Positions 1 through 5,755 of a stretch of 5,755 nt of DNA are shown here, piece by piece. Positions within the stretch are counted from its first letter, which is position 1. Each line of letters opens with the position of its first letter. Below the pieces are notes generated by a model. That model was not told the DNA's origin. It made no database searches and saw only the letters and a program-made list of their open reading frames with translations. Position numbers and translations under genes: made by a program. The stretch is taken from NCBI GenBank assembly GCA_934871445.1, contig CAKXBD010000132.1:1-5755 (forward strand), given 5' to 3'. The stretch comes from an uncultured bacterium (GTDB lineage Bacteria > Bacillota > Clostridia > Christensenellales > Borkfalkiaceae).

Positions 1-408
1 CGCTACAACCGTTTCATCTGCTATATCGGGGGCAAATTGTAAGCGCCCTAAACGAAAAATTTTTCTTCTGAGATGATTTTCCAGCCAATCCGTTTCCGTA
101 AGCCCGATTTTTCCCCTTTCCACTCGACAATTTTTCTGCCATATTCCGAGGTCGGTAAAGGTATCCCGCCAAATTTCAAACGGAATTCCGTCGTTCTTCC
201 ATTCGAAGCGCGTATCGTAAGCGAAACGAGAAAAAAACGCTAGAGCCGAAAAACAATCCGGCGCAGTGTTTTCGCCCAAAGAAAAAGCGGCTTTCCAGTC
301 TTTATAGCCGTCGAGCCTGCTTTCCAGAATCTTTTTTACTGCTTCCGTTTCCAGTTCCGCGCCTTCTAAAAAGGCGCGGAAGGAAATCGTTTCATACTTA
401 TCAGGCAT
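1..408 (-). CDS. Acyltransferase-like protein (NAT_N-type N-terminal region), 3' end beyond window
   Basis: This is the 5' part of a gene; 136 codons are open to the window edge. The product starts MPDKYETISF and is helical-looking, acidic and aromatic-rich, with no signal peptide or membrane segment, so it should be cytoplasmic. Residues about 108-123 carry a W-L-x-x-H-L-R-R motif followed by F-R-L-G-R-L-Q-F. From memory this resembles the N-terminal domain of bacterial two-domain proteins annotated as acyltransferase domain-containing (Pfam NAT_N followed by GNAT_C). In those the catalytic GNAT-like domain comes second, and here it would lie outside the window, so activity cannot be judged. 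The start is chosen because ATG at 408 lies 2 nt after the stop of the upstream gene and 9 nt after an AAGGA motif inside that gene's last codons, which suggests translational coupling. The acyl donor and acceptor are unknown; a sugar-related acceptor is only a guess from the neighbours. Confidence 0.7.
   Translation of the reverse strand, partial: MPDKYETISFRAFLEGAELETEAVKKILESRLDGYKDWKAAFSLGENTAPDCFSALAFFSRFAYDTRFEWKNDGIPFEIWRDTFTDLGIWQKNCRVERGKIGLTETDWLENHLRRKIFRLGRLQFAPDIADETVVA
355..381 (-). other. Stable hairpin early in the acyltransferase-like gene
   Basis: The mRNA reads TTCCGCGCC, a 9-nt loop, then GGCGCGGAA: a perfect 9-bp, mostly G-C stem beginning at nucleotide 28 of the coding sequence. 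It encodes residues F-R-A-F-L-E-G-A-E. There is no T-tract after it, so it is not a standard terminator. It could slow early translation or be a coincidence of coding. Confidence 0.45.
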
Positions 409-410
409 TA

Positions 411-2948
411 TCAATCGTCCTTGTTTTTACGGGCCTTGAACATCAACGCCCCGCCGAGCGCAAAAAGTCCAAGCAATACGCCCGAAGAAAGAACGCTGCC
501 GCAGCCGTCCGAGGAATCGTTCCCCGAAGCGTTGCCAGAGTTTCCTCCCGACGATTCGGAAGTAGAATCGGAGGGAGAACCGCCCGAGCTCACCTTCGTC
601 GTTACCTTTATAGTAATTTCTTCGGAAGCAAACGCATCGGAAGAAGCGTTCTTTTTAATCTTTACTGTATATTCCGTTTCAGAGTCTAAATCCTCAAAGC
701 AGCCGTCCGTTGTCCATTCCCCGTCACCGAGCTTGAAGCTGTAACCTCCCTGATCAAATACGATAGTCGTATCGGTGACGGACGTCGGAGAAATCGTCTC
801 GACGGAAGGGCGTGCAGGAACGTTAAATGCCACAACCTCGCTGGCTGCCTGACTGTCCCCCGCCTTCGTCCTCATCCAAAGCGTCGCACCAGGAGTCACA
901 GAAGCTCCGTCAGAAAGAGCGTCGGAATAGGTAAACGTGCCGTCTGACTCCGTACGAGAGGCAAATACTTCTATGTCATCCGCAAAAGAGATCGTTTCGG
1001 CATGGAAATCGATCGTAATTTCATCTGCCGACGGAGCCGAATGAACCCCTTCTTTCACAAATTCGATTGATTTCAAAACCATTGTATTCGCCAAGCTATC
1101 GCCCGTGGCGTCGATGTAAAAATGAAGGTCAAAATTCCCTTCCGCCACCGCAACAGAAGCTTTCGTCATATCCACGTAAACCGTATAAGTCACCCCCCCC
1201 CCGTAACTGGTATGAGGGCTGAGGACATTGGAATTGCCTTCATAGACCGCAAGAATGAAATCCTTTTCCGACATAAAAGTAAATTTAAGGAATCTGTCGC
1301 ATTTCGTCCAATTCGTTACGGGAAGTATGACGACGTTATAATTTGCCCCGACCTTTTCGGGCCAGGAGATTTCCGTGCCCTCCGAGGTTTCCTCTATGGT
1401 AAATCTGTTAGCGTCCTGCGTAATTTCCCCCATATTCAGGCTTTCGGTAAAGCGAATCGATTTTATAATCACGATATTTGCCTTGGCATCATCGTTTTGT
1501 CCCACGCGGTCGATATAGATCCGTAGGGAAAATGCACCGTCGGGAATTTTGCCCGTGAGGTCGATGTCTATTACCCCATCGCCCGCGGGGAATAACTTAT
1601 ATCCCTGCACAGAGGAAGAATCAAAATATACACCGAAATTGACGGGCTCGCCTGAGGTAGTATAGTAATCAATAATCAGACGGGTCATCGATTTTTTGAC
1701 ATTGGCGACCGTAGCCTGTATAAATTTACGGCTGGTAGAGGTTTCATAGGAGACCTTGACGAGTCCCGCGGGAAGATCACCTTCCGCCGCAGGATGATTG
1801 ACAACAGTATATTGAGAAACAGCGTCCCCATTTTCAAAATCTCCTATGGAAATGGGAAGGTTTTCTTCGTCTGTGGCAAATTCAGGAGCACTATTTGACC
1901 AGACGATCCCCGCAAAATCGAGATATTCGTCTGCGGCAACAGCTTCGGCACCAAAGGTAATCACGAGATACAGATCATGCTTATTTGCACATCCGTCCAA
2001 ATAATTTCCCATGCTCACCGCTGTCAAGCTATATCCTTCGGGCGACGAGGGAGAAACAGTGACGTTCCATGACTTTTCAATATCTGAGCACACGTAGACT
2101 CCGTCGCCCGAAGCGTCTAAATCGGGAGCGGAAGACGGTATCCCGTTGACATAGGCCTCAATTTTTTCTATTCCCGATGATTTCAGGAATTTGATATACA
2201 ACGTATTCCAGCCCGTCGGAATGCCCGTTACGGGAATTTTTACGTATACGGGATAGGGTTGACTCTCTCCCTTGCCGTCGGTATACGTGCCGCCCGAAAG
2301 ATCCGTGAAGTGAACGCTTCCGATACCGTCCTTTATCCCGTCGGGCTTAGAAAGCGCCACGTCGTTTTCCGCAATCTCCACGTTGGATGAACCCGTCCAT
2401 TCCGTGTAATCCGCAAGCAATCTATCGGTGGGCTCCTCGGGTTCGATATAGGCGGCAGGCGTATAGCTAACCTCCCCCACCTTGATTTCTTCAATGACCG
2501 CCGTTTTTTCAGTCGCTTCGGTATTGCCTCTGTCTAAATAGATAAACAGATTTGCCGAAACGCTCTCCACATTCTGGATTCCCGTCGCCGTTACCTCGAG
2601 AGAGGTATTCGCGGCGGCCGTTCCGTCCGCGCGGACGGTATATAAAATATTCCAAGGAGAAACGGCGTTCACCAAGGTGATACCTACGTTGGCGTCGGAA
2701 GCGGGTGTTAAAATAACGGTGATGTCTTGATTATTATAATTTCCGACGGGAACGTAAACGCTGGAATATCCTTCCCATGCGACTTTCGTCTTTCCGTCTT
2801 TCGTGCCTTCCACGGTCGCAGAGCCTTCGCTGACAGAAAGCCCTCCCACTGTAAGTTCGCTCTCCGCGGACGCCGCAAAGCCTACCGCACAGCCGAACGA
2901 CAGGCAAACCGCCGTCACAGCCGCGCAAAGCCATTTCCATTTTTTCAT
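411..2948 (-). CDS. Secreted, C-terminally anchored multi-module surface protein
   Basis: The product has 845 residues. ATG at 2948 is preferred over the in-frame ATG at 2963 because TGGAGGA ends 5 nt before it, whereas the longer start has no ribosome binding site. A Sec signal peptide spans residues 1-28 (M-K-K-W-K-W, hydrophobic core, A-S-A cleavage site). Four related beta-rich modules follow at about 31-163, 190-352, 365-500 and 513-632. Next come an Ig-like segment (641-712), an FN3-like domain (715-785; ends in alternating T/V/K strands), a Ser/Gly/Asn linker (786-815), a GCGS motif (815-818), a membrane helix (about 819-837) and the tail KARKNKDD. No LPXTG is present. The modules match those in the neighbouring lipoprotein, so a shared ligand is likely; glycan binding is inferred from the sugar-transport operon. 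No catalytic motif was recognised. Residues 583-585 are encoded by a run of ten G, a possible slippage site. The exact family is unknown to me. Confidence 0.88.
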   Translation of the reverse strand: MKKWKWLCAAVTAVCLSFGCAVGFAASAESELTVGGLSVSEGSATVEGTKDGKTKVAWEGYSSVYVPVGNYNNQDITVILTPASDANVGITLVNAVSPWNILYTVRADGTAAANTSLEVTATGIQNVESVSANLFIYLDRGNTEATEKTAVIEEIKVGEVSYTPAAYIEPEEPTDRLLADYTEWTGSSNVEIAENDVALSKPDGIKDGIGSVHFTDLSGGTYTDGKGESQPYPVYVKIPVTGIPTGWNTLYIKFLKSSGIEKIEAYVNGIPSSAPDLDASGDGVYVCSDIEKSWNVTVSPSSPEGYSLTAVSMGNYLDGCANKHDLYLVITFGAEAVAADEYLDFAGIVWSNSAPEFATDEENLPISIGDFENGDAVSQYTVVNHPAAEGDLPAGLVKVSYETSTSRKFIQATVANVKKSMTRLIIDYYTTSGEPVNFGVYFDSSSVQGYKLFPAGDGVIDIDLTGKIPDGAFSLRIYIDRVGQNDDAKANIVIIKSIRFTESLNMGEITQDANRFTIEETSEGTEISWPEKVGANYNVVILPVTNWTKCDRFLKFTFMSEKDFILAVYEGNSNVLSPHTSYGGGVTYTVYVDMTKASVAVAEGNFDLHFYIDATGDSLANTMVLKSIEFVKEGVHSAPSADEITIDFHAETISFADDIEVFASRTESDGTFTYSDALSDGASVTPGATLWMRTKAGDSQAASEVVAFNVPARPSVETISPTSVTDTTIVFDQGGYSFKLGDGEWTTDGCFEDLDSETEYTVKIKKNASSDAFASEEITIKVTTKVSSGGSPSDSTSESSGGNSGNASGNDSSDGCGSVLSSGVLLGLFALGGALMFKARKNKDD
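418..422 (-). promoter_or_regulatory. Ribosome binding site for the acyltransferase-like gene
   Basis: AAGGA on the minus strand lies 9 nt before the ATG at 408. It is embedded in the codons for the final K-N-K-D-D residues of the anchored protein, so ribosomes finishing that gene should be placed to reinitiate. Confidence 0.55.
1193..1202 (-). repeat. Poly-G (10) tract inside coding sequence
   Basis: Ten consecutive C on the plus strand, read as ten G in the mRNA, encode three glycines plus the first base of a valine codon (S-Y-G-G-G-V). This is the longest homopolymer I see in the window. Losing one G puts TGA directly after the tract; gaining one G leads to TGA at 1129-1131, about 21 codons later. 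Confidence 0.95.
2623..2638. repeat. Perfect 16-bp palindrome in the anchored-protein gene
   Basis: CCGTCCGCGCGGACGG is perfectly self-complementary. It lies in the first module of the anchored protein and encodes the residues V-R-A-D-G. It could be a chance product of GC-rich codons, and no binding protein is implied. Confidence 0.5.
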
Positions 2949-2953
2949 CTTAT

Positions 2954-2960
2954 TCCTCCA
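2954..2960 (-). promoter_or_regulatory. Ribosome binding site that sets the anchored-protein start
   Basis: TGGAGGA ends 5 nt upstream of the ATG at 2948. It lies downstream of the alternative ATG at 2963, which rules against that longer start. Confidence 0.8.
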
Positions 2961-2970
2961 CATCTTTATT

Positions 2971-2984
2971 CAGGCTTTCGCCTG
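2971..2984 (-). other. GAAA-tetraloop hairpin in the intergenic mRNA
   Basis: On the minus strand CAGGC-GAAA-GCCTG forms a 5-bp stem closed by a GNRA-type loop. Flanking TTTA and TAAA could add four A-U pairs across an AA bulge. It sits in the 54-nt gap between the lipoprotein stop and the anchored-protein start, with its 3' base 10 nt before the ribosome binding site. No T-run follows, so it is unlikely to be a full intrinsic terminator; an effect on mRNA stability or on relative expression is possible. Confidence 0.5.
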
Positions 2985-3002
2985 TAAATTCCCGTCATTA
3001 AC

Positions 3003-4676
3003 TCAATCGGAAAATTCTACCGATACGAACTTGATGGACCGCGTTCCCGACCATTCCTCTCCGGGAGAATTTGGATCGCCCAGATAGAAGCCTATATTGG
3101 TAATCGACTGTTCCCAGAAGGCTTTGCCCGTAACGATGCTTTTTTTCGCATTCGTAAAGTCAAAGGAAATCGTGTAGATCCCGCTCGCTTCTTCTTTGGA
3201 AACGGAAACGATCGTTCCTTGCGCCGAGGAGTCGGAATCGTCTACCCGATTCTCAAATTCCGTTAATTTCTCCCAGCCCGAGAGAATAGTCACTTCGCTA
3301 CCCGCAGACATGACCACTATCCCAAAATAGTCTACGGGATCCTCCGAAAGGAATTTGATTGTCAGTTTTGCCTTGGGTTCGTAACTCGAAACGGGCATGG
3401 AAAGTTTATACCACCCCGTATAAAAGGAGTATTCAATCGTACCCGAACCGCCCGCGATTATATCGTCCCCCAAAGTAATGGACGGAGTCGAGGAGCTCCA
3501 CGCCTTGCCTACCGTACAGCCTTCCGTCGCCGTGCGATTAAAGGAGACCTCCTCCACCGTAGCGTCGCCCGAATAGATGGACCCGCTTTGCTGTTCAAGA
3601 GAATCGAACCAAATAACAATTTGATACACATTATAATTTTTAATATATTCTCCCGGAACGGGATTCCAACCGTTATTCATATCGATAGGATTAGTGCCGT
3701 CGAAATTTACGGTATGCGTATGTAATCCGTCCTCTGCCGCATTGATTTTGAGCAATTCGACATACGGCTGCCAATTATCGTGCGCCTCTATCGAAAACAT
3801 GACGCCAATGGAATATGCTTCCACGCCTGTCGTGGAAAGAGTAATATCAAATTCCGCGTAATCGGCGGTAAAATTCACAATGGGAATATATACGCGGGAA
3901 TAGAGCGGAATTTCCGTATACGATACATCTATGCCGCCTTCGTCTTTCACAGTCACCTCGTACCCCGCATCGCCGAACGAACCCGACCAATTGATTTTGG
4001 GAACGACATATTTGTCATCCAATCCCGGATCTCCATCGCGCAAAAATTCAAACGCTTTGAAAAGCGCGCTGCCGTCTTTGTCCGAAACCGCCGCCTGCGC
4101 GGGATTGGAATCGATGAGCACGACAAATCCGAGAATCGTAGCGTCTTTGAGCGATGTTCCCGTAATGGGTTGATATTCTGCATCTAGGCGAGTATAGTCT
4201 CCCAATTCCGCCACCAGGTACTGTTCCCCGTCCGCAAGGTCACCGCGAAAGACCGTGACCGGATTTTCGTCGTTTTCGTACATTTCCCAATACAGCGCCT
4301 GAATGGCGATTCTTTCCGCCCCCTTCGTCTCTATCGTTATTTTGAAATTTCCAAACTCCGCAGTATAATTTTCAACGGGGATATAGATATATTCCCAGTC
4401 TCCGATGTCCGTCCAAGAAACGTCGATGCCTTCTGCCGTTTCCTCAACGGTGTATTTTCCATAAGAGACATATTCTCCCACAGAGGGCGTTTTAGACGTA
4501 TCCACGACTGGTTTTGACGCGGGCGCTTCGGGATATTCCACGTATCCGCCCAAAACCTCGGGCGGCTGAATATCGGGACGCGGAACGGAATTGCTCTCAG
4601 GCTCCGAACAGCCCGTAAAAGCTACAACTGCCGCCAAAGCGGATACAAGTGCCGCAAAACGTTTTTTCAATGCCAT
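3003..4676 (-). CDS. Membrane lipoprotein with three tandem beta-rich modules
   Basis: The product has 557 residues. It starts MALKKRF, has a short hydrophobic core and a lipobox F-T-G-C with the acylated cysteine at position 23, so it should be attached to the outer face of the membrane. A Pro/Glu-rich spacer (24-72) precedes three modules of similar pattern at about 73-213, 238-380 and 400-556. Each opens with a strand pair such as T-V-E-E-T-x-E-G-I-D-V-S-W, continues with a Y-I-P-V-x-N-Y/F segment, and closes with a strand of the type S-I-x-F. The same pattern recurs four times in the next gene. Its size and position would suit a solute-binding protein of an LplABC-type transporter, but the repeated beta modules do not look like the two-lobed binding-protein fold. 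The start is clear: TAAGGAGG lies 4 nt upstream. A glycan-binding role is inferred; the family is not one I recognise. Confidence 0.87.
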   Translation of the reverse strand: MALKKRFAALVSALAAVVAFTGCSEPESNSVPRPDIQPPEVLGGYVEYPEAPASKPVVDTSKTPSVGEYVSYGKYTVEETAEGIDVSWTDIGDWEYIYIPVENYTAEFGNFKITIETKGAERIAIQALYWEMYENDENPVTVFRGDLADGEQYLVAELGDYTRLDAEYQPITGTSLKDATILGFVVLIDSNPAQAAVSDKDGSALFKAFEFLRDGDPGLDDKYVVPKINWSGSFGDAGYEVTVKDEGGIDVSYTEIPLYSRVYIPIVNFTADYAEFDITLSTTGVEAYSIGVMFSIEAHDNWQPYVELLKINAAEDGLHTHTVNFDGTNPIDMNNGWNPVPGEYIKNYNVYQIVIWFDSLEQQSGSIYSGDATVEEVSFNRTATEGCTVGKAWSSSTPSITLGDDIIAGGSGTIEYSFYTGWYKLSMPVSSYEPKAKLTIKFLSEDPVDYFGIVVMSAGSEVTILSGWEKLTEFENRVDDSDSSAQGTIVSVSKEEASGIYTISFDFTNAKKSIVTGKAFWEQSITNIGFYLGDPNSPGEEWSGTRSIKFVSVEFSD

Positions 4677-4680
4677 AATT

Positions 4681-4688
4681 CCTCCTTA
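4681..4688 (-). promoter_or_regulatory. Ribosome binding site of the lipoprotein gene, overlapping the permease stop codon
   Basis: TAAGGAGG contains the TAA stop of the upstream permease and a full anti-16S match, 4 nt before the lipoprotein ATG at 4676. The overlap points to coupled translation of the permease and the lipoprotein. Confidence 0.85.
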
Positions 4689-5591
4689 CTCCTTTACGCT
4701 GCCCATTACTAATCCCTTGACGAAAAATTTCTGCGCGAAAGGATAAACCAGCATAATGGGAAGCATCGCTATAAAAATCTGTGCCGAACGAAGTGTTTTT
4801 CCCGGCAAAGATTCCAAAAGTTCTTGATTTTCCGCCGTTTGTTCGCCCTGCAACAACAAATTAATTTCATTAATCATGTTATAAATATACGATTGCAACG
4901 GCATACGTTTAGGGGACATATAGATAACCCCGTCGAACCAATTATTCCAATGCTGAACGGCAGTGAAAAGAATAACCGTCGCCAGCGCCGGAAGAGATAC
5001 AGGAAGATAGATGCTGACGAGGATACGAAGATTTCCCGCGCCCTCCAACATGGCAGCCTCCTCCATCTGTGCGGGTACCTGACGGAAAAAGTTAATGAGA
5101 AGAACCATATTCCAGGCATTCATAGCCGTCGGAAGAATGAGCGCCCATATCGTATCGTCAAGCCCTATTCCCGTAATCACCATAAACGTAGGAATCAACC
5201 CACCCGAAAAAAACATAGTGACCGTAAAGAATATGGTATAAAATCCCCTGCCCTTAAAGCGCCTTCCCGACTTTGAAAGCGGGTAGGCAGCCAAGGTAAT
5301 CACAACCAAAGAAACAGTCGTCCCGAGCACCACGCGAAGAATACTCCATCCGAAAGCACGAAAGAAATCGTCGTTTTTCAAAAGATAATTATAGGCATTA
5401 AGGGTAGGGTCGATAGGAAAAAAGCCTACATCGCCCGCGTCCACAGCCTCGGCGCTGGAAAGGGAGATTGCCAAAAGGTTGACAAACGGAAGCAGACATA
5501 TACACGCAAACAGGACGAGAAAAGTCGCATTAGCCGCAAGGAAAGCTTTCCGATAGGGGGAAATTTTTATTTTTATACTGTTGGTTTTCAT
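4686..5591 (-). CDS. Carbohydrate ABC transporter permease, LplC/YtcP (CUT1) type
   Basis: The product has 301 residues, normal for this family, and is a membrane subunit of an ABC importer for oligosaccharides. The hydrophobic pattern gives six probable helices at about 22-44, 85-106, 117-140, 147-169, 195-215 and 270-290. The cytoplasmic EAA loop that contacts the ATPase is clear at 177-199 (E-E-A-A-M-L-E-G-A-G, then I-Y-L-P). The C-terminal F-V-K-G-x-x-x-G-S-V-K-E is typical of LplC/YtcP proteins. ATG at 5591 is chosen over an upstream in-frame ATG at 5657, because the latter would overlap the preceding permease by 53 nt and add a non-homologous, basic 22-residue leader. Known relatives in Bacillus serve uptake of pectin-derived saccharides, but others take different glycans, so the substrate cannot be read from this sequence. 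It pairs with the partial permease just upstream. Confidence 0.93.
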   Translation of the reverse strand: MKTNSIKIKISPYRKAFLAANATFLVLFACICLLPFVNLLAISLSSAEAVDAGDVGFFPIDPTLNAYNYLLKNDDFFRAFGWSILRVVLGTTVSLVVITLAAYPLSKSGRRFKGRGFYTIFFTVTMFFSGGLIPTFMVITGIGLDDTIWALILPTAMNAWNMVLLINFFRQVPAQMEEAAMLEGAGNLRILVSIYLPVSLPALATVILFTAVQHWNNWFDGVIYMSPKRMPLQSYIYNMINEINLLLQGEQTAENQELLESLPGKTLRSAQIFIAMLPIMLVYPFAQKFFVKGLVMGSVKE

Positions 5592-5599
5592 TTCCTTTT

Positions 5600-5606
5600 C
5601 CCCCTT
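5600..5606 (-). promoter_or_regulatory. Ribosome binding site of the LplC-type permease
   Basis: AAGGGGG lies 8 nt before the ATG at 5591 and overlaps two bases of the stop codon of the upstream permease. This supports the shorter start and coupled translation of the two channel subunits. Confidence 0.65.
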
Positions 5607-5755
5607 AAAATATCCGATAACCCTTCGCTTTATAGGCGATATAATAAGACGCAGCAAAGAACGCGCAACTGACCACGGATTTGAATAAGCCTATCGCGGT
5701 ACCCATGGAATATTGCAAGCCCGTCAAACCGATTCGATATGCCATCGTATCGAGG
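5605..5755 (-). CDS. ABC transporter permease, LplB type, C-terminal end (5' part beyond window)
   Basis: Only the last 49 codons and the TAA stop are present; the reading frame begins at 5754. The peptide begins L-D-T-M-A-Y-R-I-G-L and continues Q-Y-S-M-G-T-A-I-G-L-F-K-S-V-V, then a hydrophobic stretch and a basic end (K-A-K-G-Y-R-I-F). This matches the conserved end of LplB-type permeases, where a V-L-D-T-Y-x-Y-R-x-G-L motif is followed by a Y-S-x-A-T-A-V-G-L-F-x-S-V helix. It is the usual partner of the LplC-type permease that follows after 13 nt, the two forming the heterodimeric channel of a CUT1 sugar importer. Confidence 0.87.
   Translation of the reverse strand, partial: LDTMAYRIGLTGLQYSMGTAIGLFKSVVSCAFFAASYYIAYKAKGYRIF

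Noticed and set aside
1122..1526. Plus-strand open frame of 134 codons
   Set aside because: It lies fully opposite the anchored-protein gene, has no ribosome binding site, and its product has no recognisable composition or domain. It is a shadow of the real reading frame.
2874..2948. Lipoprotein signal (S-F-G-C at residues 17-20) in the anchored protein
   Set aside because: The -3 and -2 residues (S, F) do not fit a lipobox, and a good A-S-A signal peptidase I site follows at residue 28. The C-terminal anchor also makes a lipid anchor unnecessary.
2949..2963. Longer start of the anchored protein at ATG 2963
   Set aside because: The GGAGG motif lies between the two ATGs, and the longer form would put extra residues in front of a normal signal peptide start.
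2971..2984. Intrinsic terminator after the lipoprotein gene
   Set aside because: The stem is only 5 bp (more with bulges) and is followed by AATAAAG, not a T-run.
3134..3140. Short A/T homopolymers as further slippage sites (T run starting near 3140, A run at 231-237)
   Set aside because: Runs of seven A or T are common in such genomes and are much weaker candidates than the ten-G tract.
3780..4187. Plus-strand open frame of 135 codons, and others nearby in 3931-4183
   Set aside because: They lie within the lipoprotein gene, whose signal peptide, lipobox and module pattern establish the coding frame.
4824..5276. Plus-strand open frame of 150 codons
   Set aside because: It is antisense to the well-supported LplC-type permease, and its product is Arg/His-rich in the way typical of a reverse shadow frame.
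1..5755. tRNA, rRNA, CRISPR array, insertion sequence or riboswitch
   Set aside because: Nearly all bases are accounted for by five co-directional genes; no direct-repeat array, transposase or conserved RNA fold was seen in the short gaps.

Overview
The window shows part of one operon, transcribed entirely from the minus strand, in what looks like a member of the Bacillota, probably a gut-type clostridium. The evidence is strong GGAGG-type ribosome binding sites, tightly spaced genes, an LplB/LplC-type sugar ABC transporter, a Gram-positive style lipoprotein and a C-terminally anchored surface protein. Base composition looks close to even. I cannot name a genus; a Christensenellales-like or related lineage is only an impression.

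Layout in transcription order (high to low coordinates): (1) the last 49 codons of an LplB-type permease (5605-5755, cut by the window edge); (2) a complete LplC/YtcP-type permease of the CUT1 carbohydrate family (4686-5591); (3) a 557-residue lipoprotein with three related beta-rich modules (3003-4676); (4) an 845-residue secreted protein with four modules of the same kind, two Ig/FN3-like domains, a Ser/Gly linker and a C-terminal GCGS-membrane-basic tail (411-2948); (5) the first 136 codons of a protein resembling the two-domain NAT_N/GNAT_C acyltransferases (1-408, cut by the window edge). Gaps between genes are 13, 9, 54 and 2 nt. No promoter or T-tract terminator is visible, so the operon should extend past both edges. 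There is no gene-free stretch over 300 bases.

Proposed working (inference): the two permeases form the membrane channel of an oligosaccharide importer. The lipoprotein and the anchored protein share one repeated module and would display it at the membrane and further out on the cell surface, perhaps to hold the glycan. The acyltransferase-like protein may modify a product in the cytoplasm. No solute-binding protein or ATPase is visible. CUT1 systems of the LplB/LplC type often use a shared ATPase encoded elsewhere; the binding protein may lie upstream of the window.

The most notable signals are a run of ten G residues inside the anchored-protein gene, where a one-base change in either direction truncates the protein before its anchor, and the seven-copy beta-module family shared by two adjacent surface proteins that I cannot assign to a named family.
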